A stretch of 64,000 nucleotides of DNA from Phycicoccus duodecadis. GTDB lineage: Bacteria; Actinomycetota; Actinomycetes; Actinomycetales; Dermatophilaceae. Below the pieces are notes generated by a model. That model did no database searches, had not been told where the DNA came from, and worked only from the letters and a program-made list of their open reading frames with translations. The stretch is taken from NCBI RefSeq assembly GCF_002846495.1, contig NZ_PJNE01000001.1, positions 992,001 through 1,056,000 on the forward strand. Direction: 5' to 3'. Position numbers and translations under genes: made by a program. Positions 25,528 to 35,625 of this stretch are shown one piece after another (the first letter of the stretch is position 1; each line of letters starts with the position of its first letter).

Positions 25528-26181
25528 TCAGGCCTCCAGACCCAACCTCGCCATCCGCGCCTGGTGGTTGTCGGTGAGGCGGGTGAACATCCGGCCCACC
25601 TCGGCCAGGTCGGCACCGCCGCCCACGAGCAGCGCGGCCATGGCATCGCGCTCGACCGCCACCGCCTGTGCCTGCGACAGCGCCTCCCCCAGCAGCCGCC
25701 GGCCCCACAGGGCGAGCCTCCCCGCTGCCCGGCGGTCGCTGCGGATGGTGTCGCGCACGATCTGCACGATGAAGTCGGCGTGGCCGTCGTCCTCGAGGGT
25801 CGCGCGCATCGCGGCGCGGGTGTCCTCGTCGACGAAGGCCGACATCTCGCGGTAGAAGTCCTTGGCGATGCCGTCTCCCACGTAGGCCTTGACCAGCCCC
25901 TCGAGCCAGCCCTTGGGCCGGGTGCGCTCGTGGAAGGCGGTGATGGGCGTGACGAACGGCGCCATGGCGGCGTCGGGGTCGATCCCCCGCGCGCGCATGT
26001 GCTCGACCAGCTGGGTGAACCGCGCGAAGTCCGTGCACGCCACCTGCCCCATCGACGCCTTGAGCGCCAGAGTGGGCGCCAGGTCGGCGTCGACCGCCAT
26101 CCGGATGAACGCCGTCAGCTCACCGTGCGCGAGCACGCCGAGGAGGTCGACGACGGCGGCGCCCGGCGGGGTTGCGTCCAT
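25528..26181 (-). CDS. Ferritin-like fold protein
   Basis: The 217-residue protein is all-helical and matches the actinobacterial ferritin-like family represented by Rv3210c. Candidate helix-borne ligands include E21 in LAHGELTAF, residues of the FYREMSAFVDEDTR helix and the C-terminal TDNHQARM; the full di-iron set cannot be confirmed by eye. A TAGGCT box (26195-26190) lies 8 bases before ATG 26181. It is divergent from rhlE, and the -10 elements of the two genes are only about 6 bases apart, so the promoters share DNA. Confidence 0.8.
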   Translation of the reverse strand: MDATPPGAAVVDLLGVLAHGELTAFIRMAVDADLAPTLALKASMGQVACTDFARFTQLVEHMRARGIDPDAAMAPFVTPITAFHERTRPKGWLEGLVKAYVGDGIAKDFYREMSAFVDEDTRAAMRATLEDDGHADFIVQIVRDTIRSDRRAAGRLALWGRRLLGEALSQAQAVAVERDAMAALLVGGGADLAEVGRMFTRLTDNHQARMARLGLEA

Positions 26182-26200
26182 GGTCAGCGAGCCTAACCGG

Positions 26201-26206
26201 TAGCAT
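26201..26206 (+). promoter_or_regulatory. -10 box for the rhlE leader transcript
   Basis: TAGCAT lies about 157 bases before rhlE, giving transcription from near 26213 and a leader of about 150 bases that contains the 42-codon ORF. No clear -35 is seen. Confidence 0.45.
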
Positions 26207-26238
26207 GGCCCCGTCCACGGTGCCCGGTCGGCACGAAC

Positions 26239-26367
26239 GTGAGTGACCTTGATGGGTGGGACCCCGGCGCCGCAGCACACGCCGTCCCGCCTCCGAAGAC
26301 CCCCGATCGGCCCGCAGCTCCTGCGCAGGCGCTCTCCCGCGCCCGCCGACCGGAAGAGAACCCATGA
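26239..26367 (+). CDS. rhlE leader ORF (42 codons), ATGA-coupled
   Basis: GTG 26239 opens a 42-codon frame rich in Ala, Pro and Arg (with the string AHAVPPPKTPDRP). It closes with a TGA overlapping the rhlE ATG as ATGA. It has only a weak ribosome site. The exact overlap suggests translational coupling or a sensor of translation for the helicase. It overlaps no other gene. No homologue is asserted. Confidence 0.45.
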   Translation: MSDLDGWDPGAAAHAVPPPKTPDRPAAPAQALSRARRPEENP

Positions 26368-27944
26368 CCGACGTCACCGACAGCCCGACCGTGCCCGACG
26401 AGGCGGCTGCGCCCGCCCCCGCGGCCCCCGAGCCGACCTTCGCCGACTTCCCGATCCACCCCGACATCGTGGCCGCGCTGGCCGAGCACAACATCACCAC
26501 CCCGTTCCCCATCCAGGCCATGACCCTGCCGGTCGCCCTCGGCGGCCACGACATCATCGGCCAGGCCAAGACCGGCACCGGCAAGACGCTCGGCTTCGGC
26601 ATCCCCATCCTGAACCGCGTGGTCTCCCCCGACGACGCCGCCTTCGCCACCCTGCCGGCTGCCGGCAAGCCGCAGGCGCTGGCCGTGGCCCCGACCCGTG
26701 AGCTCGCCGTGCAGGTCTCGGGCGACCTCGAGAGGGCCGGCCGCAAGCGCGGCATCCGCGTCCTCACCGTCTACGGCGGCCGCGCCTACGAGCCGCAGGT
26801 CGAGGCGCTGCGCCGCGGCGTCGAGGTCGTCGTCGGCACCCCCGGCCGCCTCATCGACCTCGCCCAGCAGGGCCACCTCGACCTCGGCAACGCGCGCATC
26901 GTGGTCCTCGACGAGGCCGACGAGATGCTCGACCTCGGGTTCCTGCCCGACGTCGAGAAGATCCTCGCGATGACCCCCGCCGGCCGCCAGACGATGCTGT
27001 TCTCGGCCACCATGCCGGGCGCCGTCGTCACCCTGGCCCGCCGCTACATGAACCAGCCGACGCACATCCGCGCGATGGGCGACGACCAGGAGAACGCGCA
27101 CACGGTCAAGGCCGTCGAGCAGTTCGTCTACCGCGCCCACGCGATGGACAAGGTCGAGATGCTGGCCCGGATGCTGCAGGCGAAGGACCGTGGCCTGACC
27201 ATCATCTTCAGCCGCACCAAGCGCACCGCCGCCAAGGTCGCCGACGACCTCGCCGAGCGCGGCTTCGCGGCCGCCGCCATCCACGGCGACCTCGGCCAGG
27301 GCGCGCGCGAGCAGGCCCTGCGCGCCTTCCGCAACGGCAAGGTCGACATCCTCGTCGCCACCGACGTCGCGGCCCGCGGCATCGACGTCGACAACGTCAC
27401 CCACGTCATCAACTACCAGTGCCCCGAGGACGAGAAGACCTACCTGCACCGCATCGGGCGCACCGCGCGCGCCGGCAACACCGGCATCGCGGTCACCTTC
27501 GTCGACTGGGACGACCTGCACCGCTGGGGCATGATCAACCGGGTCCTCGACCTCGGGATGCCCGAGCCGGTCGAGACCTACTCCTCCTCGCCGCACCTCT
27601 ACTCCGACCTCTCGATCCCCGAGGGGTCCAAGGGCCGCCTGCCGCGTGCCCTGCGCACCCGTGAGGGCCTCGAGGCCGAGGTGCTCGAGGACCTGGGCGA
27701 GACGGGCAAGTCCGGCGGCCGGGGTGGTCGCGGCGGCCGTGACGGCGGCGGTCGCGACGGCCGCGGCGGCCGCGACGGCGGCTCCCGGGACGGGGGTTCC
27801 CGTGACGGCGGCCGGGGCCGCGGGGGCGAGCGCGCCGAGCGGCCCGAGGGCCGCACGGAGGACGGCGCCGATCGTCCGCGCCGGAGCCGCAACCGTCGCC
27901 GCACCCGGGGTGGCGAGCCGGCCGGCGAGGCCACCCAGGCCTGA
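26364..27944 (+). CDS. rhlE: DEAD-box RNA helicase RhlE-like
   Basis: The 526-residue helicase has the Q-motif (TPFPIQ), Walker A AKTGTGKT (68-75), PTRELA, VLDEADEML, SAT, the ARGIDV motif and the HRIGRTARAG motif. The last 90 residues are a Gly/Arg/Asp-rich low-complexity tail (GGRGGRGGRDGGGRDG-like repeats) that would bind RNA nonspecifically. It matches Rv3211 (rhlE) and presumably remodels RNA or ribosome intermediates. ATG 26364 follows GGAAGAGAA and overlaps the stop of a 42-codon leader ORF. Strong terminator downstream. Confidence 0.93.
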   Translation: MTDVTDSPTVPDEAAAPAPAAPEPTFADFPIHPDIVAALAEHNITTPFPIQAMTLPVALGGHDIIGQAKTGTGKTLGFGIPILNRVVSPDDAAFATLPAAGKPQALAVAPTRELAVQVSGDLERAGRKRGIRVLTVYGGRAYEPQVEALRRGVEVVVGTPGRLIDLAQQGHLDLGNARIVVLDEADEMLDLGFLPDVEKILAMTPAGRQTMLFSATMPGAVVTLARRYMNQPTHIRAMGDDQENAHTVKAVEQFVYRAHAMDKVEMLARMLQAKDRGLTIIFSRTKRTAAKVADDLAERGFAAAAIHGDLGQGAREQALRAFRNGKVDILVATDVAARGIDVDNVTHVINYQCPEDEKTYLHRIGRTARAGNTGIAVTFVDWDDLHRWGMINRVLDLGMPEPVETYSSSPHLYSDLSIPEGSKGRLPRALRTREGLEAEVLEDLGETGKSGGRGGRGGRDGGGRDGRGGRDGGSRDGGSRDGGRGRGGERAERPEGRTEDGADRPRRSRNRRRTRGGEPAGEATQA

Positions 27945-27960
27945 GCGCACCTGAACACGA

Positions 27961-28000
27961 ACGACCGCGCCGTGACCCCGAGGGGTCACGGCGCGGTCGT
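27961..28000 (+). terminator. Terminator after rhlE
   Basis: A stem of 18-19 bp (27961-27979 with 27982-28000) with a minimal loop begins 16 bases after the rhlE stop. It is one of the most stable hairpins in the window. Confidence 0.85.
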
Positions 28001-28066
28001 GTCAGGGGCCGGTTCCGCCGAACACCCGCGCGGTGTCACCGGCTCCTGTCACCCTGTGGGACGACG

Positions 28067-28102
28067 ACGGCCGTCGGTACCACGAGGGATGCCGACGGCC
28101 GT
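28067..28102 (-). terminator. Terminator after the alcohol dehydrogenase gene
   Basis: A 13-bp stem with one G-U pair (28067-28079 with 28090-28102) and a 10-base loop lies 14 bases after the stop of the minus-strand dehydrogenase gene. The 120 bases between rhlE and this gene hold nothing else apparent. Confidence 0.7.
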
Positions 28103-28116
28103 TGCCGTGCCTGCGG

Positions 28117-29172
28117 TCAGGCCGCGGGGGTGATGGTGCTGGTGTCGATCACGTAGCGGTAGCGGACCTTGGAGCCGACGACCTTGTCGTAGGCGTCGCC
28201 GACCTCATCGGCCGAGATGACCTCGACGGTGGCCCCGATGCCGTGCTCGGCGCAGAAGTCCAGCATCTCCTGGGTGCCCTTGATGCCGCCGATGTTCGAG
28301 CCGGTCATGACCTTGTCGCCCATGATCAGCGAGCCGAAGTGCAGCGCCTGGGGGTTCTCGGGCAGGCCGACCATCACGAAGGTCCCGAAGGTCTTCAGCA
28401 GCCGCAGGTACTTGTCGACCGGCAGGTCGGCCGAGACGGTGCAGAGGATGAGGTCGAACTGGCCGCGCAGGTCCTTGAAGGTCTGCTCGTCGCTGGTGGC
28501 GCGGTAGTCGGTCGCACCGAACGCGCGGCCGTCCTCCTCCTTGGAGAGGGTCTGCGACAGGACGGTCACCTCGGCGCCGAGCGCGACGGCGATCTTGACG
28601 CCCATGTGGCCGAGGCCGCCCATCCCGACGACGGCGACCTTCTTGCCCGGGCCGGCACCCCAGCGGACGAGCGGGGTGTAGGTGGTGATGCCGGCGCAGA
28701 GCAGCGGAGCGGCCTGCGAGAGCTCGATGCCCTCGGGGATGCCGAGTACGAACCGCTCGCTGGCGACGACCTGCTGGGCGTAGCCGCCGGTGGTCCACTC
28801 GCCGTCGTAGCCCTGGTCGTTGTAGGTGCCGACCGAGCCCTTGGTGCAGAAGTTCTCGTGGTCGTCGCGGCACATCTCGCACTCGCCGCAGGAGTCGACG
28901 AGGCAGCCGACGCCGACGCGGTCGCCGACCTTGTACTTGGTGACGGCGTCGCCCACCGCGGCGACGGTGCCGGCGATCTCGTGGCCGGTGACCAGCGGGA
29001 AGTGGGCGGTGCCCCACTCCTCACGGACGGTGTGGATGTCGGAGTGGCAGATGCCGGCGTACGCGACGTCGATGCGGACGTCGTCGGGGCGCAGGTCGCG
29101 CTGCTCGATGGTGCCGTGGCGGAAGCCGGAGGACGCGGAGTCGGCGATCAGTGCGGGGGTGGTGGTCGTCAT
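28117..29172 (-). CDS. Zinc-dependent NAD(P) alcohol dehydrogenase (YahK/CAD type)
   Basis: The 351-residue medium-chain dehydrogenase has catalytic zinc ligands C42 (GICHSD), H64 and E65 (TGHEIAG), and structural zinc cysteines C95, C98, C101 and C109. The nucleotide motif is VVGMGGLGHMG. The pattern AGITTYTPLVRWG and GLPENP fits the cinnamyl-alcohol/YahK branch of NADP-preferring aldehyde reductases. The physiological substrate is unknown. A TAGAGT box (29185-29180) lies 7 bases before ATG 29172, so the transcript is probably leaderless and the gene a single unit. Confidence 0.92.
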   Translation of the reverse strand: MTTTTPALIADSASSGFRHGTIEQRDLRPDDVRIDVAYAGICHSDIHTVREEWGTAHFPLVTGHEIAGTVAAVGDAVTKYKVGDRVGVGCLVDSCGECEMCRDDHENFCTKGSVGTYNDQGYDGEWTTGGYAQQVVASERFVLGIPEGIELSQAAPLLCAGITTYTPLVRWGAGPGKKVAVVGMGGLGHMGVKIAVALGAEVTVLSQTLSKEEDGRAFGATDYRATSDEQTFKDLRGQFDLILCTVSADLPVDKYLRLLKTFGTFVMVGLPENPQALHFGSLIMGDKVMTGSNIGGIKGTQEMLDFCAEHGIGATVEVISADEVGDAYDKVVGSKVRYRYVIDTSTITPAA

Positions 29173-29263
29173 GCTCTCGACTCTAGGGAGCGGGCCCGCC
29201 CGGGGTCCAACCAGCACTGTCGAACCCGCGGTGAACGTTCTCACCGCGCTCAAGGGAATACGG

Positions 29264-30037
29264 TCAGAGGCTTTCGAGCAGGCTCGCGGCGACCTCGCGG
29301 TAGGCCGTGGCGCCCTTGGACGTGCGGGCCGTCGCGAGGATCGAGCGGCCCACCGCCGGGGCCTCGGCGAAGCGCACCGTCTTGGGGATCGGGGGCGAGA
29401 GGACGGGCAGGCCGTAGCGGTCGCCGACGTCCTCGAGCACCTCGCGGGCGTGGGTGCTGCGCCCGTCGAAGAGGGTCGGGAGGATGCCGATGACCTTGAG
29501 CTTCTTGTTGAGGATGCGCTTGACGTCCTTGACGGTGTCGAGCAGCTGGCCGACCCCGCGGTGGCTGAGCATCTCGCAGGGCATCGGGATGACCAGGCCC
29601 TGCGCGGCCGTCAGCGCGTTGAGGGTGAGGACCCCCAGGCTCGGGCTGCAGTCGAGCACGATGACGTCGTAGTCCTTGCGCACGGTGTCGAGGGCGTCGC
29701 GCAGCACGTACTCGCGGGCCGGGCGCCCCAGCAGCACGGCCTCGGCGCCCGCCAGCTCGATCGAGCTGGGCACGAGGTCGACGCCGTCGTCGCAGCGGTG
29801 CACGACGTCGGCGATGGTCGTGCCGCCGAGCAGCACGTCGTGGATCGAGGCCTCGACGGTGTCGGGGTCGATGCCGAGGCTGAAGGTCAGACAGGCCTGG
29901 GGGTCGAGGTCGACGAGCAGGACGCGGCGCCCGGCCTCGGCGAAGGCCGCTCCGAGCGAGGCCACCGAGGTGGTCTTGGCGACGCCGCCCTTCTGGTTGG
30001 CGAGGGCGATGATCGTGGCCTTGCGCTTGGACGCCAT
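29264..30037 (-). CDS. ParA/Soj-like P-loop ATPase
   Basis: The 257-residue protein has the deviant Walker A NQKGGVAKTT, DLDPQACLTFSLG and VIVLDCSPSLG, the signature of the ParA/MinD superfamily. There is no partner parB or parS next to it, so it is probably an orphan positioning ATPase, as with Rv3213c in the same neighbourhood of M. tuberculosis. ATG 30037 follows AAAGG at loose spacing. It is not the chromosomal parA, which would lie near the origin. Confidence 0.9.
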   Translation of the reverse strand: MASKRKATIIALANQKGGVAKTTSVASLGAAFAEAGRRVLLVDLDPQACLTFSLGIDPDTVEASIHDVLLGGTTIADVVHRCDDGVDLVPSSIELAGAEAVLLGRPAREYVLRDALDTVRKDYDVIVLDCSPSLGVLTLNALTAAQGLVIPMPCEMLSHRGVGQLLDTVKDVKRILNKKLKVIGILPTLFDGRSTHAREVLEDVGDRYGLPVLSPPIPKTVRFAEAPAVGRSILATARTSKGATAYREVAASLLESL

Positions 30038-30083
30038 CGGGCGAGCCTTTCGGACGGGGGCCGCGGGGGACGGCCCGATCCTC

Positions 30084-30989
30084 TCATCCGGCCGGGTGCT
30101 CACCCGACGCCAGCACGAAGCGCCGGAAGGTGACGGCCGACGGCAGCAGCGGCCGACCCTCGACCCACGCCAGGCCCACCTCGCGGTGCGCCTCGGGGTC
30201 GGTGAGCGGCACCAGCCGGGTCCGCGCGAAGGTCGTCGGCGTGGGCAGCCCCTGGGCGGGCACCACCGCCACTCCGAACCCCGCGGCCACGAAGCCGTGG
30301 ATGGTCGGCAGGTCGGCCGCCTCGACCGAGATGTCGGGCTCGAAGCCGGCGCCGCGGCAGAGGTCGCGCACCTGCTCGCGCATCCCGGACGGCGCCGCGC
30401 GCATGACGAACGGCTCGTCGGCGACCTCGGCCAGCGCGACGCGGTCGCGCCCGGCCAGGCGGTGCCCGAGGCCCACCGCCAGCACCAGCGGCTCGACGAG
30501 CACCCGTTGCCAGGCGATGCCCTGGCCCGCCACCCGGTGGGCCGTGAGCTCGAGGTCGGCCCGGCGGGTGCTCAGCTGCGTGGAGGCCCGCCCGTGCTCG
30601 CCCACCACCGTGCGCTCGAGCGCGATGTGGACCCGGGGATGCTCGCGGCGGAACGCCCCCACCAGGCTGGGCACCAGCCAGCTGCCGAGGCTCAGCGGGA
30701 ACGCGAGGGTGACCACGCCGCTCTCGGGGTCGACGAGCTCGGAGACGGCGGCCAGCCCGTCGTCGAGGCTGTTGACCAGCGTGTCGACGTGCCGCTTGAA
30801 GGCGGTACCGGCGTGCGTCATCCGCAGGACTCGGCCCTGGCGGTGCAGCAGCGGGGTGCCGACCTCGGCCTCGAGGCGGGCCAGCGCCCGCGAGACCCCG
30901 GGCTGGCTGACCCCGAAGACGTCGCTGACCTCGGTGACGGTGTAGCCGTCGGCGACGAGCTGGAACCAGCGCAGTGCATCGGTGTCCAT
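30084..30989 (-). CDS. LysR family transcriptional regulator
   Basis: The 301-residue protein has an N-terminal winged helix (ALRWFQLVADGYTVTEVSDV, then SQPGVSRALARLEAEVG) and a C-terminal periplasmic-binding-like effector domain. A TATCGT box (31001-30996) lies 6 bases before ATG 30989. It is divergent from a small conserved gene (31065); no obvious metabolic target neighbours it. The 75-base divergent interval has no convincing T-N11-A operator. Confidence 0.9.
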   Translation of the reverse strand: MDTDALRWFQLVADGYTVTEVSDVFGVSQPGVSRALARLEAEVGTPLLHRQGRVLRMTHAGTAFKRHVDTLVNSLDDGLAAVSELVDPESGVVTLAFPLSLGSWLVPSLVGAFRREHPRVHIALERTVVGEHGRASTQLSTRRADLELTAHRVAGQGIAWQRVLVEPLVLAVGLGHRLAGRDRVALAEVADEPFVMRAAPSGMREQVRDLCRGAGFEPDISVEAADLPTIHGFVAAGFGVAVVPAQGLPTPTTFARTRLVPLTDPEAHREVGLAWVEGRPLLPSAVTFRRFVLASGEHPAG

Positions 30990-31064
30990 CCCATGACGAT
31001 AGTGCATTCCATCTATGTCCCGAATTCATTGGACGCATGAGTTGCGACGGCGAACACTGGACTC

Positions 31065-31331
31065 ATGACCAACAGCACCGCACTCTGGACCACCGTCAAG
31101 GACGACCTGCGCGAGCGCCGTGAGCGGCGTGCCCAGGCCCGTCGGCTGCGCGCCGACCTCTCGACCTACCGCACGCCGGCCGAGATCGAGGACCTCCTCG
31201 CCATGGTCGACGCCCAGGACGCCGCGGGCAACGGCGTGGCCGAGGCCCCGATGATCCGCAGCATCCTCAGCGACAACCTCCAGGCCTTCTACCAGGGCCA
31301 GACGCCGCTGCGCCGCGCCGCCGGCCTCTGA
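31065..31331 (+). CDS. Conserved small hypothetical protein
   Basis: The 88-residue protein is highly charged and helical (VKDDLRERRERRAQARRLRA), followed by the TPAEIEDLLAMVDAQD segment that I associate with a family of small actinobacterial proteins of unknown function. There are no Cys or membrane segments. ATG 31065 lacks an obvious ribosome site. It is divergent from the LysR gene. Confidence 0.75.
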   Translation: MTNSTALWTTVKDDLRERRERRAQARRLRADLSTYRTPAEIEDLLAMVDAQDAAGNGVAEAPMIRSILSDNLQAFYQGQTPLRRAAGL

Positions 31332-31341
31332 GCCGAGCCGG

Positions 31342-31782
31342 TCAGCCCCGCGGGGTGGTGTCGGTCGTCGGCACCACCCGTAGCCCGATCGGGCCGGGGT
31401 TCCAGGCGACCTCCCACCGCACCCCGTCGGGGTCGGCGAAGTAGCCCGTGTAGCCACCCCACTCGCGGTCGGTGGCACCCCCCACCAACGCCCCTGCGGC
31501 CGCGGCGAGCCTCAGCACCTCGTCGACGAGCGCGGGGGTCTCGACGTTGTGGGACAGGGTGAAGGGCAGCAGCCCCGGCCCGCTGACCGTGGTGCCGCCG
31601 AGCTCGGCCTCGAACGCCGCCCGGTCCCAGAGCGAGAGCACGAGCCGCTCCCCGGCCGTGAGCATCACCACCTCCCCCGGCACGTGGAGCTCGGGCTCCC
31701 ATCCCAGCCCGTCGACGTAGAAGCGGCGCGAGGCCTCGAGGTCGGCGGTGGCGATGGTGACGAACGAGATGCGCTGCTCCAT
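31342..31782 (-). CDS. VOC/glyoxalase superfamily protein
   Basis: The 146-residue protein has two beta-alpha-beta-beta-beta modules typical of the vicinal oxygen chelate fold: FVTIATADLEASRRFYVDGL at the N terminus and YTGYFADPDGVRWEVAWNP near the C terminus. The metal-ligand pattern of true glyoxalase I is incomplete, so it may bind a small molecule. Its upstream CAGGCT box lies 6 bases before ATG 31782. It lies between the small gene at 31065 and the RecB-like nuclease gene, separated from the latter by 37 bases. Confidence 0.85.
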   Translation of the reverse strand: MEQRISFVTIATADLEASRRFYVDGLGWEPELHVPGEVVMLTAGERLVLSLWDRAAFEAELGGTTVSGPGLLPFTLSHNVETPALVDEVLRLAAAAGALVGGATDREWGGYTGYFADPDGVRWEVAWNPGPIGLRVVPTTDTTPRG

Positions 31783-31819
31783 CCCCCGAGCCTGGCACGG
31801 CCCGGTGACAGCGCCGCGC

Positions 31820-32710
31820 TCAGTCATCGCCGAGCGCGGCCCAGTCCGACTTCTCGGGTGCCGCGGCCCGCCCCTCGGGGCAGTGCGCCCGCAGGTCGCA
31901 CCAGGAGCACAGCGGCCCGGTGACCGGGGGGAAGAGCTCGGACGCGGCGCCGTGGCGGGCGTGGTCGGCGTCGGCCCGGCGTGCGTCGCGCATGATCGAG
32001 CGGGCCCGCTCGACGTGCCGCCCGAGCGACTCGGGGGTGTGCTCGTGGGCGGCCACCGTGCCACTGGGGACGTGGTGCAGCTCGACGCGGCGCACCGGGC
32101 GGCGGAACATCTTCCAGACGGCCGCCGCGTAGAGGGCCATCGGCATCGAGGTGCGGGCGTCGTCGTCGGTGGAGGGCACGCGCGAGGTCTTGTAGTCGAC
32201 GACCACCAGCTCGCCGCCGCGGTCGTCGAGCCGGTCGATGCGGCCCTGGACGCGCAGGTCGCCGCTGACGAACGACGCGGTGCGCTCGATGCCGACGGGC
32301 CGGGCCTGTGGAGGGTGCGCCTCGAGGTAGGCCGTGACGGCGTCGCGCATCCGGGCCTTCCAGCGCCGGGACTGCTCGCCGTCGCGGAAGCCGACGTCGA
32401 TCCACGCCTTCTCGACCAGGCGACCGCCCGCCACGGGGTCGGGGGCGGGGAGGTCCCAGTAGTCACGCAGCGCGTTGTGCACCGCGATGCCGAGCGAGGT
32501 GTGCGCCCGCGGGCGGCGCTTCTCGGGCGCCGGCCGGTCGAGGTAGGTCATCCGGTAGCGGCGCGGGCAGTCGAGGAACGCGAGGAGCTTGCTGGGACTG
32601 CCGCCCCACAGTGGCTCGGGCATGCCGGGCAGCGCCGCCTGCCGCGGTGCCGGGCGCGGCGCCGGCTGCTGCGCCCCCCGCGGACGCCCTTCGACCCCCT
32701 CACTGCCCAT
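31820..32710 (-). CDS. RecB-like PD-(D/E)XK exonuclease with Fe-S cysteines
   Basis: The 296-residue protein is a stand-alone RecB/Cas4-type nuclease: SLGIAVHNALRDYW, GRIDRLDDRGGELVVVDYKT, and four Cys (CPRRYR early; CSWCDLRAHC late) that would hold an iron-sulfur cluster. It resembles Rv2119 of M. tuberculosis. It has no helicase partner next to it. A TACGGT box (32722-32717) lies 6 bases before ATG 32710, giving a probable leaderless transcript. Divergent from sdaA. Its substrate in repair is unknown. Confidence 0.88.
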   Translation of the reverse strand: MGSEGVEGRPRGAQQPAPRPAPRQAALPGMPEPLWGGSPSKLLAFLDCPRRYRMTYLDRPAPEKRRPRAHTSLGIAVHNALRDYWDLPAPDPVAGGRLVEKAWIDVGFRDGEQSRRWKARMRDAVTAYLEAHPPQARPVGIERTASFVSGDLRVQGRIDRLDDRGGELVVVDYKTSRVPSTDDDARTSMPMALYAAAVWKMFRRPVRRVELHHVPSGTVAAHEHTPESLGRHVERARSIMRDARRADADHARHGAASELFPPVTGPLCSWCDLRAHCPEGRAAAPEKSDWAALGDD

Positions 32711-32789
32711 CCCCCGACCGTAGCGGCCGCCACCGACGTCGCCGCGGCCGTCCCCAGAACCGGGCCCGGGGTGACACACTGGCCCCGCC

Positions 32790-34175
<1,386 letters not shown>

Positions 34176-34246
34176 ACGCCTCCCCCGGGAGGCGCCGCGG
34201 CACGCCGCGCGACGCGGCCCGGCGCCCGAGGGCGCATACTGAGGGG

Positions 34247-34471
34247 GTGACACAGCGACGAGCCTCCGAGCCCCAGTACTCCGCGAGGAGCCCGTTCAGC
34301 GCTCGTGTGGCGCCCGAGATCGAGAGCTTCGCCGTGGGTGACCGCGTCACGCACGACAAGTTCGGCCTCGGCCGCGTCATCACCCAGGAGTCGGCGGCGG
34401 TCGTCGTCGACTTCGGCGGAGCCCAGCGGGCCCGCATCGTCAGCCCCTACACGCGGCTCACGAAGATCTGA
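34247..34471 (+). CDS. Small CarD/UvrD-tail-like beta-domain protein
   Basis: The 74-residue protein ends in the pattern [18 protein letters not shown], then [21 protein letters not shown], which resembles the tudor-like C-terminal domain of UvrD/PcrA helicases and other small SH3-like barrels that bind RNA polymerase. The first 30 residues are disordered. GTG 34247 has a CATACT box 6 bases before it. It overlaps the convergent MFS gene by 25 bases. Function unknown; the RNA polymerase link is a structural guess. Confidence 0.7.
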   Translation: MTQRRASEPQYSARSPFSARVAPEIESFAVGDRVTHDKFGLGRVITQESAAVVVDFGGAQRARIVSPYTRLTKI

Positions 34472-35625
34472 CCCCTCCGGCCCCGGGTCGCCCCCCGCGG
34501 CGCCGCGTGACCGGCCGCCAGCGCCAGGCACACCGCGGCCGCGCTGAGCCACAGCACCGCCGGCCCCCGGGCCAGCAGGGCCGCCCCCAGCAGCGGTGCC
34601 GCCACCGTGGCCACTCCCCAGGACAGGCCCTGCACCGTCATCACCGCCGCCTCGGCCCCGGGGGCGACCAGGCGTGACGCCACGGCCTGCTGGGTCCCGA
34701 CCACGAGGCTGCTCGCCGCGCCGTCGAGCACCGCGCCCAGCAGCAGCGCCGACAGCCCTCCGGCGGCCCACGCGGCCAGGCCCGTGCCCAGCAGGCCGTA
34801 GCCGACCGCCAGCACGACCGATGCCCTCACCCGTGCCTCCCAGCGGGCCAGCAGCCGCTGCCCGACCAGGGCGGCCGCGGCCGAGAGGGCCATCAGCAGG
34901 GCGGCGACCGACGGGGGGTGCCCCGCGCGGTCGAGGGCGACCGGCAGCATCAGGACCACGAGCATGACGACCGTGCACGACACGGAGCACAGCGCCGTCC
35001 AGGCCAGCAGGCGGGCGCCGAGCGCGGCGCGCCACGGTCGCGGGGCGGTCCGGCCGCGCGCGGGGGCGAGCCGCGGCAGCAGGACCGCCACCAGGGCGGC
35101 GGCCCCCAGACTGGTGGCGGCGTCGACGGCGAAGAGGGCGCCCACGCCCCACCGCGTGACGAGGGCGGCCACGACCCCGGCCACCACGCCTGCCACCGCG
35201 ACGCACGCCCACAGCAGCGAGAAGCGGGACGCCCGGCGCTCCGGCTCGACCCCGAGAAGCACCGCCGTCGAGGTGGCCGGCTCGACCACCTCGTAGGCCA
35301 GGCCCAGCAGGACCACACCCAGCGCCACCACCGCCAGGGAGTCGCCGGCCGCGACCACCGCCTGCGCCCCGCCCGCCGCCGCGAGGCCGCCGACCAGCGC
35401 GGCCCGCGGGCCCCACCGGGTCGTGACCACGCCGCCGAGGACGCGCGAGGGGATGGTGCACAGGCCGAAGACGGCGAGCACGGTGCCCGCGGTGGGGAGC
35501 GACACCCCGAGGTCACGGGTCATCCGCACCCCGAGGAAGGCCATCCCGGCGCCCCCGAGCCGGTTGACGACCCGCGCGGCGACCAGGACCTGCATGACTG
35601 ACATACGCTGATTGAACAGTGACAC
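34447..35625 (-). CDS. MFS transporter
   Basis: The 392-residue protein has about twelve hydrophobic helices with the MFS loop signature between TM2 and TM3 ([11 protein letters not shown]). Substrate cannot be read; drug or metabolite efflux is usual for this branch. GTG 35625 is supported by a TAGGGT box (35638-35633) 7 bases upstream, implying a leaderless transcript. It is divergent from a CGNR regulator gene 27 bases away, a common regulator-transporter pairing. Near-repeated sequences lie over both starts. Confidence 0.88.
   Translation of the reverse strand: MSLFNQRMSVMQVLVAARVVNRLGGAGMAFLGVRMTRDLGVSLPTAGTVLAVFGLCTIPSRVLGGVVTTRWGPRAALVGGLAAAGGAQAVVAAGDSLAVVALGVVLLGLAYEVVEPATSTAVLLGVEPERRASRFSLLWACVAVAGVVAGVVAALVTRWGVGALFAVDAATSLGAAALVAVLLPRLAPARGRTAPRPWRAALGARLLAWTALCSVSCTVVMLVVLMLPVALDRAGHPPSVAALLMALSAAAALVGQRLLARWEARVRASVVLAVGYGLLGTGLAAWAAGGLSALLLGAVLDGAASSLVVGTQQAVASRLVAPGAEAAVMTVQGLSWGVATVAAPLLGAALLARGPAVLWLSAAAVCLALAAGHAAPRGATRGRRGQIFVSRV

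Noticed and set aside
30990..31064. LysR operator between the LysR gene and the small gene
   Set aside because: A T-N11-A could be drawn, but with no dyad or phasing it is not distinguishable from chance.
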